Below the pieces are notes generated by a model. It had not been told where the DNA came from, did not search any database, and worked only from the letters and a program-made list of their open reading frames with translations. The position numbers and the translations under genes are program-made. Shown here one piece after another: positions 7,073 to 13,972 of a stretch of DNA of 36,922 nt (its first letter is position 1; every line of letters begins with the position of its first letter). Source of the DNA: a virus; the IMG/VR virus record IMGVR_UViG_3300025159_000228, positions 1-36,922 of that record; one strand, 5' to 3'.

Positions 7073-7962
7073 AATGCCTTCTCATCGGCGGCGCCGGCTT
7101 CATCGGCTCGCACCTCGCGCAGGCGCTGGTCGCGCTCGGACACGAGGTCTCGATCATCGACAATAGAATGCGGAATACAGGCATTCCGCTGCCTAATGCA
7201 TGTCGTGTGTGCGATTTCGATATTTGCGAGATGCCCGCGCTCATCGACTTTTGGAATCTGACTCCCTGGAATTGGTGCTTCCACCTCGCCGCGATTGTCG
7301 GTGTCCCCAACGTCGAGCGCGAGCCCGGACGCACGGCGACCGTCGCCTCCGTGTCTGCAACATGGCTCCATGCGATCAAGGCGACAAAGCACTTCGTCGC
7401 CTCGACGTCCGAACTCTACGGCGGGCACTGCCCGATTACCAGCGAGGACGCGCCGGTGGTGATCCCGGACCTGACCGCGCCGCGCGCCGCCTACGCGGTC
7501 GGCAAGGTGTGGCAGGAGACGACAGCGATCCTCTCGGGGCAGTCCTACGTGATCGGGCGCTTCCACAACGTCTACGGTCCGGGCATGGGCACGGACCACG
7601 TCATCCCGCGCTTCTGCCTGCAACTCCGGGACCCCGGCGACCATGTCACCGTCGAGGACCCCACCGCGATCCGCGCGTTCTGCTACATCGCCGACGCCGT
7701 GCAGGGCATCCTCGCGGCGATGACGCTCGATCGCGTGATCGTGAACATCGGCAATCCCGAGGAGCCCGTGACGATGCGCCGGCTCATGCAGCGCCTGCAG
7801 GACGTCGCGGGTATTGAGCGCCCGATCATCATCGGCTCCGCCCTGCGCGGCTTCCCGCGCGCGCGCATCCCAGGCATCGAGCGCCTGACGAGTCTGACCG
7901 GGTGGCGCCCGCGCGTCCCGCTCGCGCTGGGATTGCGGGCGACGTGGGAGGCGTATCGATGA
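7069..7962 (+). CDS. NAD-dependent epimerase/dehydratase (extended SDR)
   Basis: A 297-residue extended short-chain dehydrogenase. The NAD-binding GGAGFIG is at residues 7-13, FHLAAIVGVP is the usual central motif, the active site has STSELYG at residues 112-118 and Tyr142-x-x-x-Lys146, and FHNVYGPGM follows. A Glu in the STSE motif is typical of 4,6-dehydratases, GDP-mannose dehydratase and UXS decarboxylases rather than simple 4-epimerases, so a 4-keto product is likely. That product could feed the DegT aminotransferase encoded next but one. GTG start overlapping the previous stop by 4 nt. Nucleotide-sugar specificity is not readable. Confidence 0.83.
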   Translation: MKCLLIGGAGFIGSHLAQALVALGHEVSIIDNRMRNTGIPLPNACRVCDFDICEMPALIDFWNLTPWNWCFHLAAIVGVPNVEREPGRTATVASVSATWLHAIKATKHFVASTSELYGGHCPITSEDAPVVIPDLTAPRAAYAVGKVWQETTAILSGQSYVIGRFHNVYGPGMGTDHVIPRFCLQLRDPGDHVTVEDPTAIRAFCYIADAVQGILAAMTLDRVIVNIGNPEEPVTMRRLMQRLQDVAGIERPIIIGSALRGFPRARIPGIERLTSLTGWRPRVPLALGLRATWEAYR

Positions 7963-8138
7963 AAAGATTGCGCGTGTTCTGGGGTCCATTTCGCCCCTGG
8001 ATCAAAGAACGCCCACCCGAGTATCCATCACTACGACGCTTGTGGACTGATGGTGAGCAGTGGCTAGAATATCCCACGAATCTCGCCTGTCCTGATATGG
8101 CTGAACTAGAAATAGTCAAGCGAGTGTTCGGCCTGTGA
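7959..8138 (+). CDS. Small hypothetical protein (59 aa)
   Basis: A 59-residue ORF linked by ATGA to the SDR gene and by GTGA to the aminotransferase gene. It is Trp/Pro-rich and basic at the N-terminus, without membrane segments or recognisable motif. Codon composition is AT-richer than both neighbours, as for the other tiny ORFs of the cassette. Expression is inferred from the double coupling. Confidence 0.55.
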   Translation: MKRLRVFWGPFRPWIKERPPEYPSLRRLWTDGEQWLEYPTNLACPDMAELEIVKRVFGL

Positions 8139-9100
8139 TCCCGCACTGCATGCCCTTTCTCGCGCCACGGCAGGAGGAGTACGTGCGCGACGCGATGCAG
8201 CGCGGCGAGCTGATGCGCGGCGCCTACCTCGACCGGCTCGAGGAGGCGCTGTCGCGTCAGTGCGGCGGGTACGCCGTCTGCGTGTCGAGCGGCACCGCGG
8301 GCCTGTTCCTGGCGATGGAAGCCTCGCGCCGCCCGGTGTACCGCATGCCGGCGCTCACGTATCTGGCGCCCGCGCAAGCCGCACGGCTCTGGGGGGCGTG
8401 GCCGCTCTTCGTGGACATCGACCCGGTGACCTGGGGCGCCGCCGTGCCTGTGGACGTCCAGGTGCATCTCTACGGCATGATCGCGCCAGGGACAGCGCCG
8501 ATCGACGACGCCTGCGAGGCGCTTGGCGCCTGGACCCTGCGCGGACGCTTCGGCGTCCTGAGTTTCAATCAGAATAAGCTCGCCACGGGCGGGGGCGGGG
8601 GCGCCGTACTGTGCGCGGCGAAGTACGAGGCCGACCGGATGCGCCACCTGATCCGCGGCGCTCGCGTGCCTGGGGCGCCGCACATCTGGGACGCGCTCGG
8701 TTGGCCCTTCGAGATGTCGAACCTCCAGGCCGCCGTCATGTGCGCCCAGCTTGAGATGCTGACGCAGACCATCGCGCGCAAGCAGCAGCTCGCGTGGCGC
8801 TATGCGATGGAGCTGCCCGAAATCCCGTGGCAGCCATCGATCACCTACTGGCAGCCGGTCGGGCTCCTGCCCGTGCCCGCCGGGCCCGTAGTCGCCGCCT
8901 GCCAAGCCGCGGGCGTCGAGGCACGACACGTCTGGCCCTGCCTGCCAGACCTGCCGCTCTTCGCCGACTGCCGGCGCGACGGTGACTTTCCGGTGGCGCG
9001 ACACGTGGCGGAGTACGGCATCTCGCTGCCCTGCTCGGTGGACCTGACGGAGAGCGAGCAGGCGACGGTGATCGCTACGGTGCGGAGGGCGCTCGCGTGA
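8135..9100 (+). CDS. DegT/DnrJ/EryC1/StrS sugar aminotransferase
   Basis: A 321-residue PLP enzyme of the type that aminates keto-nucleotide sugars. SSGTAGLFLAME (51-62) is the PLP phosphate site, IDDACEALG (123-131) holds the Asp that pairs with the pyridine nitrogen, and FNQNKLATGGGGG (144-156) holds the Schiff-base Lys148. The C-terminal RHVAEYGISLPCS matches the family end. It is somewhat shorter than the usual 370-390. The GTG start is in a GTGA overlap. With the SDR (4-keto) or Gfo oxidoreductase (3-keto) it would make an amino sugar, a candidate substrate for the formyltransferase at 12271. Confidence 0.87.
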   Translation: MIPHCMPFLAPRQEEYVRDAMQRGELMRGAYLDRLEEALSRQCGGYAVCVSSGTAGLFLAMEASRRPVYRMPALTYLAPAQAARLWGAWPLFVDIDPVTWGAAVPVDVQVHLYGMIAPGTAPIDDACEALGAWTLRGRFGVLSFNQNKLATGGGGGAVLCAAKYEADRMRHLIRGARVPGAPHIWDALGWPFEMSNLQAAVMCAQLEMLTQTIARKQQLAWRYAMELPEIPWQPSITYWQPVGLLPVPAGPVVAACQAAGVEARHVWPCLPDLPLFADCRRDGDFPVARHVAEYGISLPCSVDLTESEQATVIATVRRALA

Positions 9101-9729
9101 TCCTTCGCGACTTCCTCTTCTACGAGGAGCCCGGCGTCACGCTGTACTGCGGGGATTGCCGGGAGGTGCTGCCATTGGTGGATGGTCCAGTAGACATGAT
9201 CTGGACCGATCCTCCGTATCTTTACGAGTTCACCTGGGCGTATCCTTTCGTTGCTGAGCATGGGGCGCGCGTATTGGTTCCCGGGGGGCATTGCTTCGCC
9301 TATGCGGGCCACCGATTCATTTACGACACGTTGCCGAAGATGGTCAAGCACCTCGAGTTTTGGTGGTTAGTGGCTTGCCTGCACGCTGGTGGTAACGCCG
9401 TCATCTGGTCGCGAGGTGTTGGTGCTCACTGGAAACCAATCATCTGGTGCCGCAAGCCGCCTGCCCTGCCTGTATCGCCACCGATTACCGACACGACGCG
9501 CACCGCGAGAGAGAAAGAAGACCACCCTTGGCAGCAGGGCGCGGACGGCGCGGTTTATATCGACAGGCTGATTTCTGCCGGAGCGGTTGTGCTTGACCCG
9601 TTCGCTGGAAGTGGAACGACCCTGCGCATGGCGAAGGATCTCGGCCGCCGCGCCATCGGCATCGAGATCGAGCCGAAATACTGCGAGATCACCGTCAAGC
9701 GTCTGCGCCAAGAGGTGCTGCCGCTGTGA
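9097..9729 (+). CDS. Orphan DNA N6-adenine/N4-cytosine methyltransferase
   Basis: A 210-residue beta-class amino methyltransferase: the catalytic DPPY is at residues 38-41 and the SAM-binding DPFAGSGTT at 167-175, followed by GIEIEPKYCE. DPPY favours adenine N6 methylation, but N4-cytosine is possible. No restriction endonuclease is next to it, so it is an orphan, likely protecting phage DNA from host restriction or regulating it. It is short for the class (about 230-300), with a small target-recognition region between the motifs. It sits in a GTGA-coupled chain between an aminotransferase and a glycosyltransferase. Its composition is slightly less GC-rich, consistent with separate acquisition. 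Confidence 0.87.
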   Translation: MILRDFLFYEEPGVTLYCGDCREVLPLVDGPVDMIWTDPPYLYEFTWAYPFVAEHGARVLVPGGHCFAYAGHRFIYDTLPKMVKHLEFWWLVACLHAGGNAVIWSRGVGAHWKPIIWCRKPPALPVSPPITDTTRTAREKEDHPWQQGADGAVYIDRLISAGAVVLDPFAGSGTTLRMAKDLGRRAIGIEIEPKYCEITVKRLRQEVLPL

Positions 9730-10667
9730 TCCTCGGCCTGTATGTCCCTCGCCGGTCCTTCTTCGTCTTCGCTGGTCCGCTCGCACGCGCGGCGAAGCGG
9801 CGCGGCCACGAGGTCGTCTACGTCGGCGATCCCGCGGACGCCAAGCCCGATGACGAGTGGACGAAGGACGAGTTACCGGAGGCCATCGCGGGCGACGTCG
9901 TCATCCGCCCCGAGATGTTCGCGGGCGATTGGCTGGCCGGCCCGCCGCCGCTGCCGTATGTGCGCGGCGTCAAGTGGTGCCATCTCGAAGCGTGGTACGA
10001 CCAGCTGACGGTGCGCGCCGACTTCGCCCACGTCCAGCACCGCACGCTGCGCCACGGGATGCTCGCGCTCGACGGGCTCGCGGACGTGCCGTTCACCGAC
10101 GAACGGCATCTCCTCTGGTTCCCGCCCAAGACGCGCATTCCCGGGCCGCACCGCGCGTGGCGGTACGCGATGACGTGCGTGCTCGCGATCGTTCTCTGGC
10201 GGGCCGCTCGCCACGCCCGCGTGAAGCTCCTGATCAAGACGCGCGCCAAGATCCGCCTGCCGAAACTCGTCGAGGTGCTGGCGGACGAGGTGCTCGGTGA
10301 CGACACGTTGTATCCCTGGGCGTCGCTGACTGCGCTCCGGCGCGCGTCGCTTGCCGTCGTCCACCAATCCGCGGCGGGCTGCGAGGCAGCGGCGGCGGGT
10401 GTCCTGGCGCTCAGCGTGCGCCTGCCGCAGTGGCATCTCCGGCACTGCGGCACCTACGCGCTGATGCGCGCGCGCCAGGGGAGCCCGTATGCGTGGCCCG
10501 GCGTCGTCGAGTCGATGAGCGTCGAGGGGGCCGCGCGGTGGCTCGACCACTGGGAGCCGACGATGACGCAGGATCACGAGGCGCGGCGCGCGTATGTGGA
10601 CAGCTGGCTCGCCGGGAGAACGCGGGGAGTCGCCGAGGAGATCATTCAGCGCATGGAGGCGATGTAA
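9726..10667 (+). CDS. GT-B-like glycosyltransferase
   Basis: A 313-residue protein. The N-terminus (GLYVPRRSFFVFAGPLARAAKRRGHEVVYVGD) has the Rossmann-like start of GT-B glycosyltransferases, and the C-terminal SLAVVHQSAAGCEAAAAGVLALSV looks like the acceptor/donor-binding strand-helix of surface-polysaccharide transferases (Ser/Glu/Ala/Gly pattern). The middle is divergent. It starts at GTG 9726, coupled by GTGA. It is likely cytoplasmic and adds a sugar to a lipid-linked or protein acceptor. Donor and acceptor are unknown. A 5-nt-period repeat array begins right after its TAA stop. Confidence 0.62.
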   Translation: MILGLYVPRRSFFVFAGPLARAAKRRGHEVVYVGDPADAKPDDEWTKDELPEAIAGDVVIRPEMFAGDWLAGPPPLPYVRGVKWCHLEAWYDQLTVRADFAHVQHRTLRHGMLALDGLADVPFTDERHLLWFPPKTRIPGPHRAWRYAMTCVLAIVLWRAARHARVKLLIKTRAKIRLPKLVEVLADEVLGDDTLYPWASLTALRRASLAVVHQSAAGCEAAAAGVLALSVRLPQWHLRHCGTYALMRARQGSPYAWPGVVESMSVEGAARWLDHWEPTMTQDHEARRAYVDSWLAGRTRGVAEEIIQRMEAM

Positions 10668-10673
10668 CTACGT

Positions 10674-10859
10674 GGAAGGGCCGGACAGGGGCGAGGAATG
10701 GTATGGCAAGGCCGGGCTGGATCAGGCTCGGCGCGGCGTGGCGCGATGGGGCACGGCCTGGCGAGGCAAGGCTGGGCGTGGCAAGGCAAGGAGTGGCTCG
10801 GCTGGGCCCGGCCTGGCCGGGTTAGGCGCGGTTCGGTGTGCTCGGGTTTGGCATGGCAT
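10674..10859 (+). repeat. Pentanucleotide-period array 1 (GGNNN repeated)
   Basis: The intergenic stretch upstream of the 200-aa gene is built of 5-nt units starting with GG. From 10690 every unit keeps phase (34 units to 10859); three more units at 10674-10688 lie one base out of phase. In the 31 units from 10705, position 1 is G in all, position 2 is G in 28 and position 3 is C in 23; the last two positions vary freely. The period is not a multiple of three, so it is not a coding repeat. The array ends directly before the AAGGAG ribosome site of the next gene. Confidence 0.9.
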
Positions 10860-10875
10860 CCATAAGGAGAATCAC

Positions 10876-11478
10876 ATGAAGAAGGCGACAGCGATCGGTC
10901 CAGTGAGCAACGGCGGCGCGAACGACATCGCGCTCACAGAGCCCTACGCGGTAAAGGTAGCGATCGAGGGCACGGCGGCGCTCCTGTTCCACGCCTGGAA
11001 CGTCGAGGCGGTGCAGGAGAAGGCCAAAGCCGCCAAGGGCTCGAAGGGCAAGAAGGAGGACAACGTCGAGTCCTACGTGTACCGCAACGAGGCGAACGAG
11101 ATTTGCATTCCCGGCGAGTATTTCCGCCAGGCGATCATCCACGCCGCGAAGTACATCCAGGACCCGCGGAGCCCGCGCAAGAGCGCGATGGACCTGTTCA
11201 AGGCGGGGCTCGTCGTACTCACCGAGTACGCCTCACTCGGGAAGGTGGAGTGGGATTACCTCGACCAGCGGCGCGTCGTCGTGCAGCGCAACGGCGTCAA
11301 CCGCGTGCGCCCCGCATTCCACAAGGGGTGGCACGCCACATTCGAGTTGCAGGTGATCCTGCCCGAGTACATCACGCGCGAGATCCTCGGCGCGGCGATC
11401 GGGAACGCAGGCCGGCTCGTCGGGCTCGCGGACTTCCGGCCGACCTATGGGAGATTTCAGGTCGCGGAGTTCAAGTAA
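10876..11478 (+). CDS. Conserved-looking 200-aa phage protein bracketed by pentamer arrays
   Basis: A 200-residue protein with a canonical RBS (AAGGAG, 6-7 nt before ATG). Features: VKVAIEGTAALLFHAWN near the N-terminus, a Lys-rich linker (residues 48-60), CIPGEYFRQAIIHAAKY, DPRSPRKSAMDLFKAG, and a Gly/aromatic C-terminus, GRLVGLADFRPTYGRFQV. I recall similar proteins from environmental phages without known function. The alternating beta pattern and Gly-rich end faintly recall RAMP/Cas7-type RNA-binding folds, but that is speculation. It is the only gene here with non-coding arrays on both sides, unlike the tightly overlapped neighbours. The frame is open further upstream through array 1, but the RBS fixes the start. 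Confidence 0.75.
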   Translation: MKKATAIGPVSNGGANDIALTEPYAVKVAIEGTAALLFHAWNVEAVQEKAKAAKGSKGKKEDNVESYVYRNEANEICIPGEYFRQAIIHAAKYIQDPRSPRKSAMDLFKAGLVVLTEYASLGKVEWDYLDQRRVVVQRNGVNRVRPAFHKGWHATFELQVILPEYITREILGAAIGNAGRLVGLADFRPTYGRFQVAEFK

Positions 11479-11482
11479 GGCC

Positions 11483-11607
11483 GGCCGGGCTCGGCAGGGT
11501 TCGGCATGGACAGCTGTGGAATGGCCCGCAGAGGTTTGGCAGGGTCGGGCAAGGAGTGCATAGATGTGGAAGGGTAAGGGCTGGTCAGGCAAGGCATGGC
11601 GTGGGCT
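11483..11607 (+). repeat. Pentanucleotide-period array 2 (GGNNN repeated)
   Basis: Twenty-five consecutive 5-nt units in one unbroken phase follow the stop of the 200-aa gene. Position 1 is G in all 25 and position 2 is G in 21. The array runs through the RBS (GGCAA-GGAGT), the ATG at 11564 and the first 14-15 codons of the next gene. It shares the 10-mer GGCAAGGAGT with array 1 (10785-10794 and 11548-11557). The strict phase across coding and non-coding sequence shows that the repeat came first and the gene start was overlaid on it. Confidence 0.9.
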
Positions 11608-11872
11608 TAAAGACTTCATCGCCGCCGAGGGCAATTTGCTTGGCAGCGACATCTTGTGCGAAGTCACGATCCACATACTGAGCGATTTTACGCGCCGCGT
11701 TTATGTCAGTAAAATTCAAGCCCCGCCCGCGGTCCTCGCGAAGATCGTCGAGAGCGTCGTGCGGACGGGCGTGGACATCGGCGCGCAGCACGGCATCACC
11801 GTTCAATTCCAGGCGGGACCGCCGCCGCAAGGAGGCACGCATGCCCCAGGACCACCGCAACCGCAAGGATGA
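11564..11872 (+). CDS. Hypothetical protein whose N-terminus is encoded by array 2
   Basis: A 102-residue protein. An AGGAG lies 7 nt upstream of the ATG, and both are parts of the pentamer array. Residues 1-14 (rich in Trp, Lys and Gly) are the direct translation of the repeat; the ordinary sequence begins near LKDFIAAEGN. The C-terminus is Pro/Gly/Gln-rich. No in-frame ATG exists downstream until well into the protein, so this start is preferred, though a TTG start near 11638 is possible. It overlaps the next gene by 32 nt. No function assignable. Confidence 0.55.
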   Translation: MWKGKGWSGKAWRGLKDFIAAEGNLLGSDILCEVTIHILSDFTRRVYVSKIQAPPAVLAKIVESVVRTGVDIGAQHGITVQFQAGPPPQGGTHAPGPPQPQG

Positions 11873-12014
11873 CACGCGCGACGGCAAGCTCGTGCAGTTC
11901 GACGCCCTCGTGGCGATGCTGAAGCGCCGCCCGCCGATGCGCTCGATCGAGGATGACCGCTACCAGTTCTGGTGGCGCGAGGCCGAAGCGCTGCTCGTGG
12001 AGATCGAGGGATGA
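11841..12014 (+). CDS. Small acidic-basic hypothetical protein (57 aa)
   Basis: A 57-residue ORF with a strong RBS (AAGGAGG, 7 nt before the ATG), ending in an ATGA overlap with the next gene. The N-terminus is polar (DHRNRKDDTRDGK), then a helix with LVAMLKRRPP and a WWREAEALLVEIEG end. No recognisable domain. The unusually strong RBS and coupling support expression. Confidence 0.6.
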   Translation: MPQDHRNRKDDTRDGKLVQFDALVAMLKRRPPMRSIEDDRYQFWWREAEALLVEIEG

Positions 12015-12274
12015 GCCAGCGGGAACGCTACGAATCAGGACAAGCCTTTATCGATGATGACACTGGCATGGCCAGCCTCACACACCAATGCTCCCTGTGG
12101 TCGATCGGGGATCGCCATGACGTCGAACGCCTAATCGCGGACCTCCAGGCACTCCTGCCTCGTCTCGGTCTGATTCCCAGAGCATCTTCTTCGTCAGCGC
12201 CTACCGACGCCTCATGGGCGCTGGATGCTGATTGCGCCACGCTGGTCCGTCAACGTGGACTTCTACCATCATGA
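12011..12274 (+). CDS. Small hypothetical protein (87 aa)
   Basis: An 87-residue ORF starting in an ATGA overlap and ending in an ATGA overlap with the formyltransferase gene. Composition is less GC-rich than the sugar genes. The central RHDVERLIADLQALLPRLGL is likely helical, and the C-terminus is Ser/Ala-rich. No family recognised. Confidence 0.55.
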   Translation: MSQRERYESGQAFIDDDTGMASLTHQCSLWSIGDRHDVERLIADLQALLPRLGLIPRASSSSAPTDASWALDADCATLVRQRGLLPS

Positions 12275-12954
12275 CGCTCGTCGTCTTCACCTCCAACCAA
12301 CCGCGCCACGCCGCGCTCGTGCGCGCGCTCCAGGGCGCGGGGCACCAGCTCCTCGCCGTCTTCGTCGAGCCCAAGACGTTCGCGGCGCCCGAGACTCCTG
12401 CGCTGCGCGAGTACTGGTGGCGCGTGCGGGAGGCAGAGCGCGCGGTGTTCGGTGGCGATCTGCGCATCAATGCGCCCGTCATCGCCGTGCGTCCTGGGGA
12501 GATTAGTGCGCTCCTGGACGCCTGCGTGCTGGGGCATGCTGCCACACGCATCGTCGTGTTCAGCGCATCGTGGATCACGTCGCCGCTCTACGATATGATC
12601 GCTCAGAAGGCGCTCAATCTCCACGCTGGTATCGCGCCAGCCTATCGCGGCAGCGCCTGCAACTTCTGGGCGGAGTACGACGGGCGCCCGGAGTTGGTCG
12701 GGGCGCAAGTGCAGCAGCTCGCCTCCACGCTCGACGATGGGCGCGTGTTGGCCGAGGTGCGCAGCGATCTCGCGATCACGGACCCGTTCCGCCGCGGCAT
12801 GGATGTCGTGCAACGCGGCATTCGCGCGATGGTACGATGTGTGGCGCACTCGGACGTGAAGTGGTCCGGGTACTGGTATGACCGCTGCCGCGTCTCGCAT
12901 CACGTTGACTTCACCGAGGCGGTCGCCGCTGAGTACCTGGCGAGGCTGGGATGA
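12271..12954 (+). CDS. Formyltransferase-fold enzyme, likely sugar N-formyltransferase
   Basis: A 227-residue protein with the formyl_trans fold. The catalytic block NLHAGIAPAYRG (116-127) supplies the Asn and His of the Asn-His-Asp triad, and TLDDG (153-157) supplies the Asp. These enzymes transfer formyl from N10-formyl-THF. Members in surface-polysaccharide clusters formylate an amino group on a dTDP- or UDP-amino sugar, which suits the aminotransferase upstream. There is no C-terminal tRNA-binding domain as in Fmt, so methionyl-tRNA is unlikely. ATG 12271 is chosen because it sits in the ATGA overlap; the frame opens slightly earlier. Confidence 0.8.
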   Translation: MTLVVFTSNQPRHAALVRALQGAGHQLLAVFVEPKTFAAPETPALREYWWRVREAERAVFGGDLRINAPVIAVRPGEISALLDACVLGHAATRIVVFSASWITSPLYDMIAQKALNLHAGIAPAYRGSACNFWAEYDGRPELVGAQVQQLASTLDDGRVLAEVRSDLAITDPFRRGMDVVQRGIRAMVRCVAHSDVKWSGYWYDRCRVSHHVDFTEAVAAEYLARLG

Positions 12955-13115
12955 AACCACAGACTGATGAGGAGCGCTTCCAGTTGCTCTCCGAAATTGG
13001 CGCCTTCCTCTTGGCCGTCGAGATCCCCCTGCGACACTACTTCGAGGGCCTCGATCTGCAGGCGGAGGATCTGCGACGACGCATTGATGACATCCTTGAG
13101 GTAACTCATCTATGA
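12951..13115 (+). CDS. Small acidic helical protein (54 aa)
   Basis: A 54-residue ORF coupled by ATGA to the genes on both sides. It is predicted mostly helical, with HYFEGLDLQAEDLRRRIDDILE, possibly a short coiled coil. No membrane segment or motif. It belongs to the set of tiny ORFs interleaved with the glycan enzymes. Confidence 0.55.
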   Translation: MKPQTDEERFQLLSEIGAFLLAVEIPLRHYFEGLDLQAEDLRRRIDDILEVTHL

Positions 13116-13972
13116 AACCGCCCCGCCGCGCTCACGGCATTCTCGCGCATTATTTCCGCGGTCCCGACGATCCCGTGACCGACGACGCGCTCACCGCCGA
13201 ACAGTGGTCAGACGGCCTCGACGCCTACGGCACGCGGCTCATCGGCGCGCAGGAGTGGCTGGAGGCGTTCCGCAAGAAGAAGCTCGGCGACGCCGTCTGC
13301 GTCACGATGGATGACGGGCTCGTCTGCCAGCGGATCGGGTTGGAGGTGCTTGAGGCACGCAAGTTGACCGCGTTCCTGTTCATCATTACCGGCACGCTCC
13401 TCGGTGTCCGGAACATGGTCGCGGACGCGCGGTGGATTCGCATGCAGTATGAGACGCCGCAGGCGTTCGATGCGGCGTGGCGTCCCTATGCGCGAGCGAT
13501 GCTGAAGGCGCGTCCGATGCCGCGCGCCTTCCTCGAGAATCGCCCCTATCTCACCGTGCCCGAGCGCGAGTTTCGCTGGTGGCGCAACGCGCTCGTGACG
13601 CCGGAGCAGTACGAGCGCGTGATGTGGGCGCTGGCGCCGAAGAAGACGCCGCCCTGGCACTGGTTCGGTGCACCAGACTTACGCGACTATCATGGACGCC
13701 TGCACCGCGTCGGCTTCCATTCCCATAGCCATCCGATGACTCTGGCGACGTTGAGCGTCGAGCAGCAAGCGCTGGAATATGCAACCTCCGCGTATCTGAT
13801 CGGCACGGTAGGCACTTCTGCCTATATGTCCCATCCCTGCGGCTCGTACACGCCCGAGGGGCTGCGCCGGCTCAGAGCGGAGGGCGTCCTCCTCGGCTTC
13901 GCCGCCACGATGATGCGCCCGCATCCGCTCGCGATGCCACGGTGGTCCACGGGGAATTGGAGGTTGCCATGA
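13112..13972 (+). CDS. Polysaccharide deacetylase (NodB/CE4)
   Basis: A 286-residue protein with the NodB motifs: VCVTMDDGL (catalytic base and metal Asp, residues 62-70), GFHSHSHP (metal histidines, 201-208) and MSHPCGSYTPEGLRRL (the loop that usually reads R-x-P-Y/F-G). No signal peptide is present, so it should act in the cytoplasm, on a nucleotide- or lipid-linked sugar rather than on peptidoglycan outside the cell. It is coupled by ATGA to a 54-aa ORF before and a 42-aa membrane protein after. Its last eight codons (encoding STGNWRLP) are part of a direct repeat with 14118-14134. It would remove an acetyl group during glycan assembly. Confidence 0.8.
   Translation: MKPPRRAHGILAHYFRGPDDPVTDDALTAEQWSDGLDAYGTRLIGAQEWLEAFRKKKLGDAVCVTMDDGLVCQRIGLEVLEARKLTAFLFIITGTLLGVRNMVADARWIRMQYETPQAFDAAWRPYARAMLKARPMPRAFLENRPYLTVPEREFRWWRNALVTPEQYERVMWALAPKKTPPWHWFGAPDLRDYHGRLHRVGFHSHSHPMTLATLSVEQQALEYATSAYLIGTVGTSAYMSHPCGSYTPEGLRRLRAEGVLLGFAATMMRPHPLAMPRWSTGNWRLP

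Noticed and set aside
10594-11478. A longer version of the 200-aa protein reading through array 1
   Set aside because: The frame happens to be open through the array, but the AAGGAG site before ATG 10876, the ordinary protein starting there and the overlap with the upstream glycosyltransferase make the extension unlikely.
10674-11607. CRISPR array
   Set aside because: The repeats are 5-nt degenerate units with no constant 20-50-nt direct repeat, no spacers of regular length and no cas genes.
12271-12954. Methionyl-tRNA formyltransferase
   Set aside because: The catalytic block fits, but the C-terminal tRNA-binding domain is absent and the context is sugar biosynthesis.
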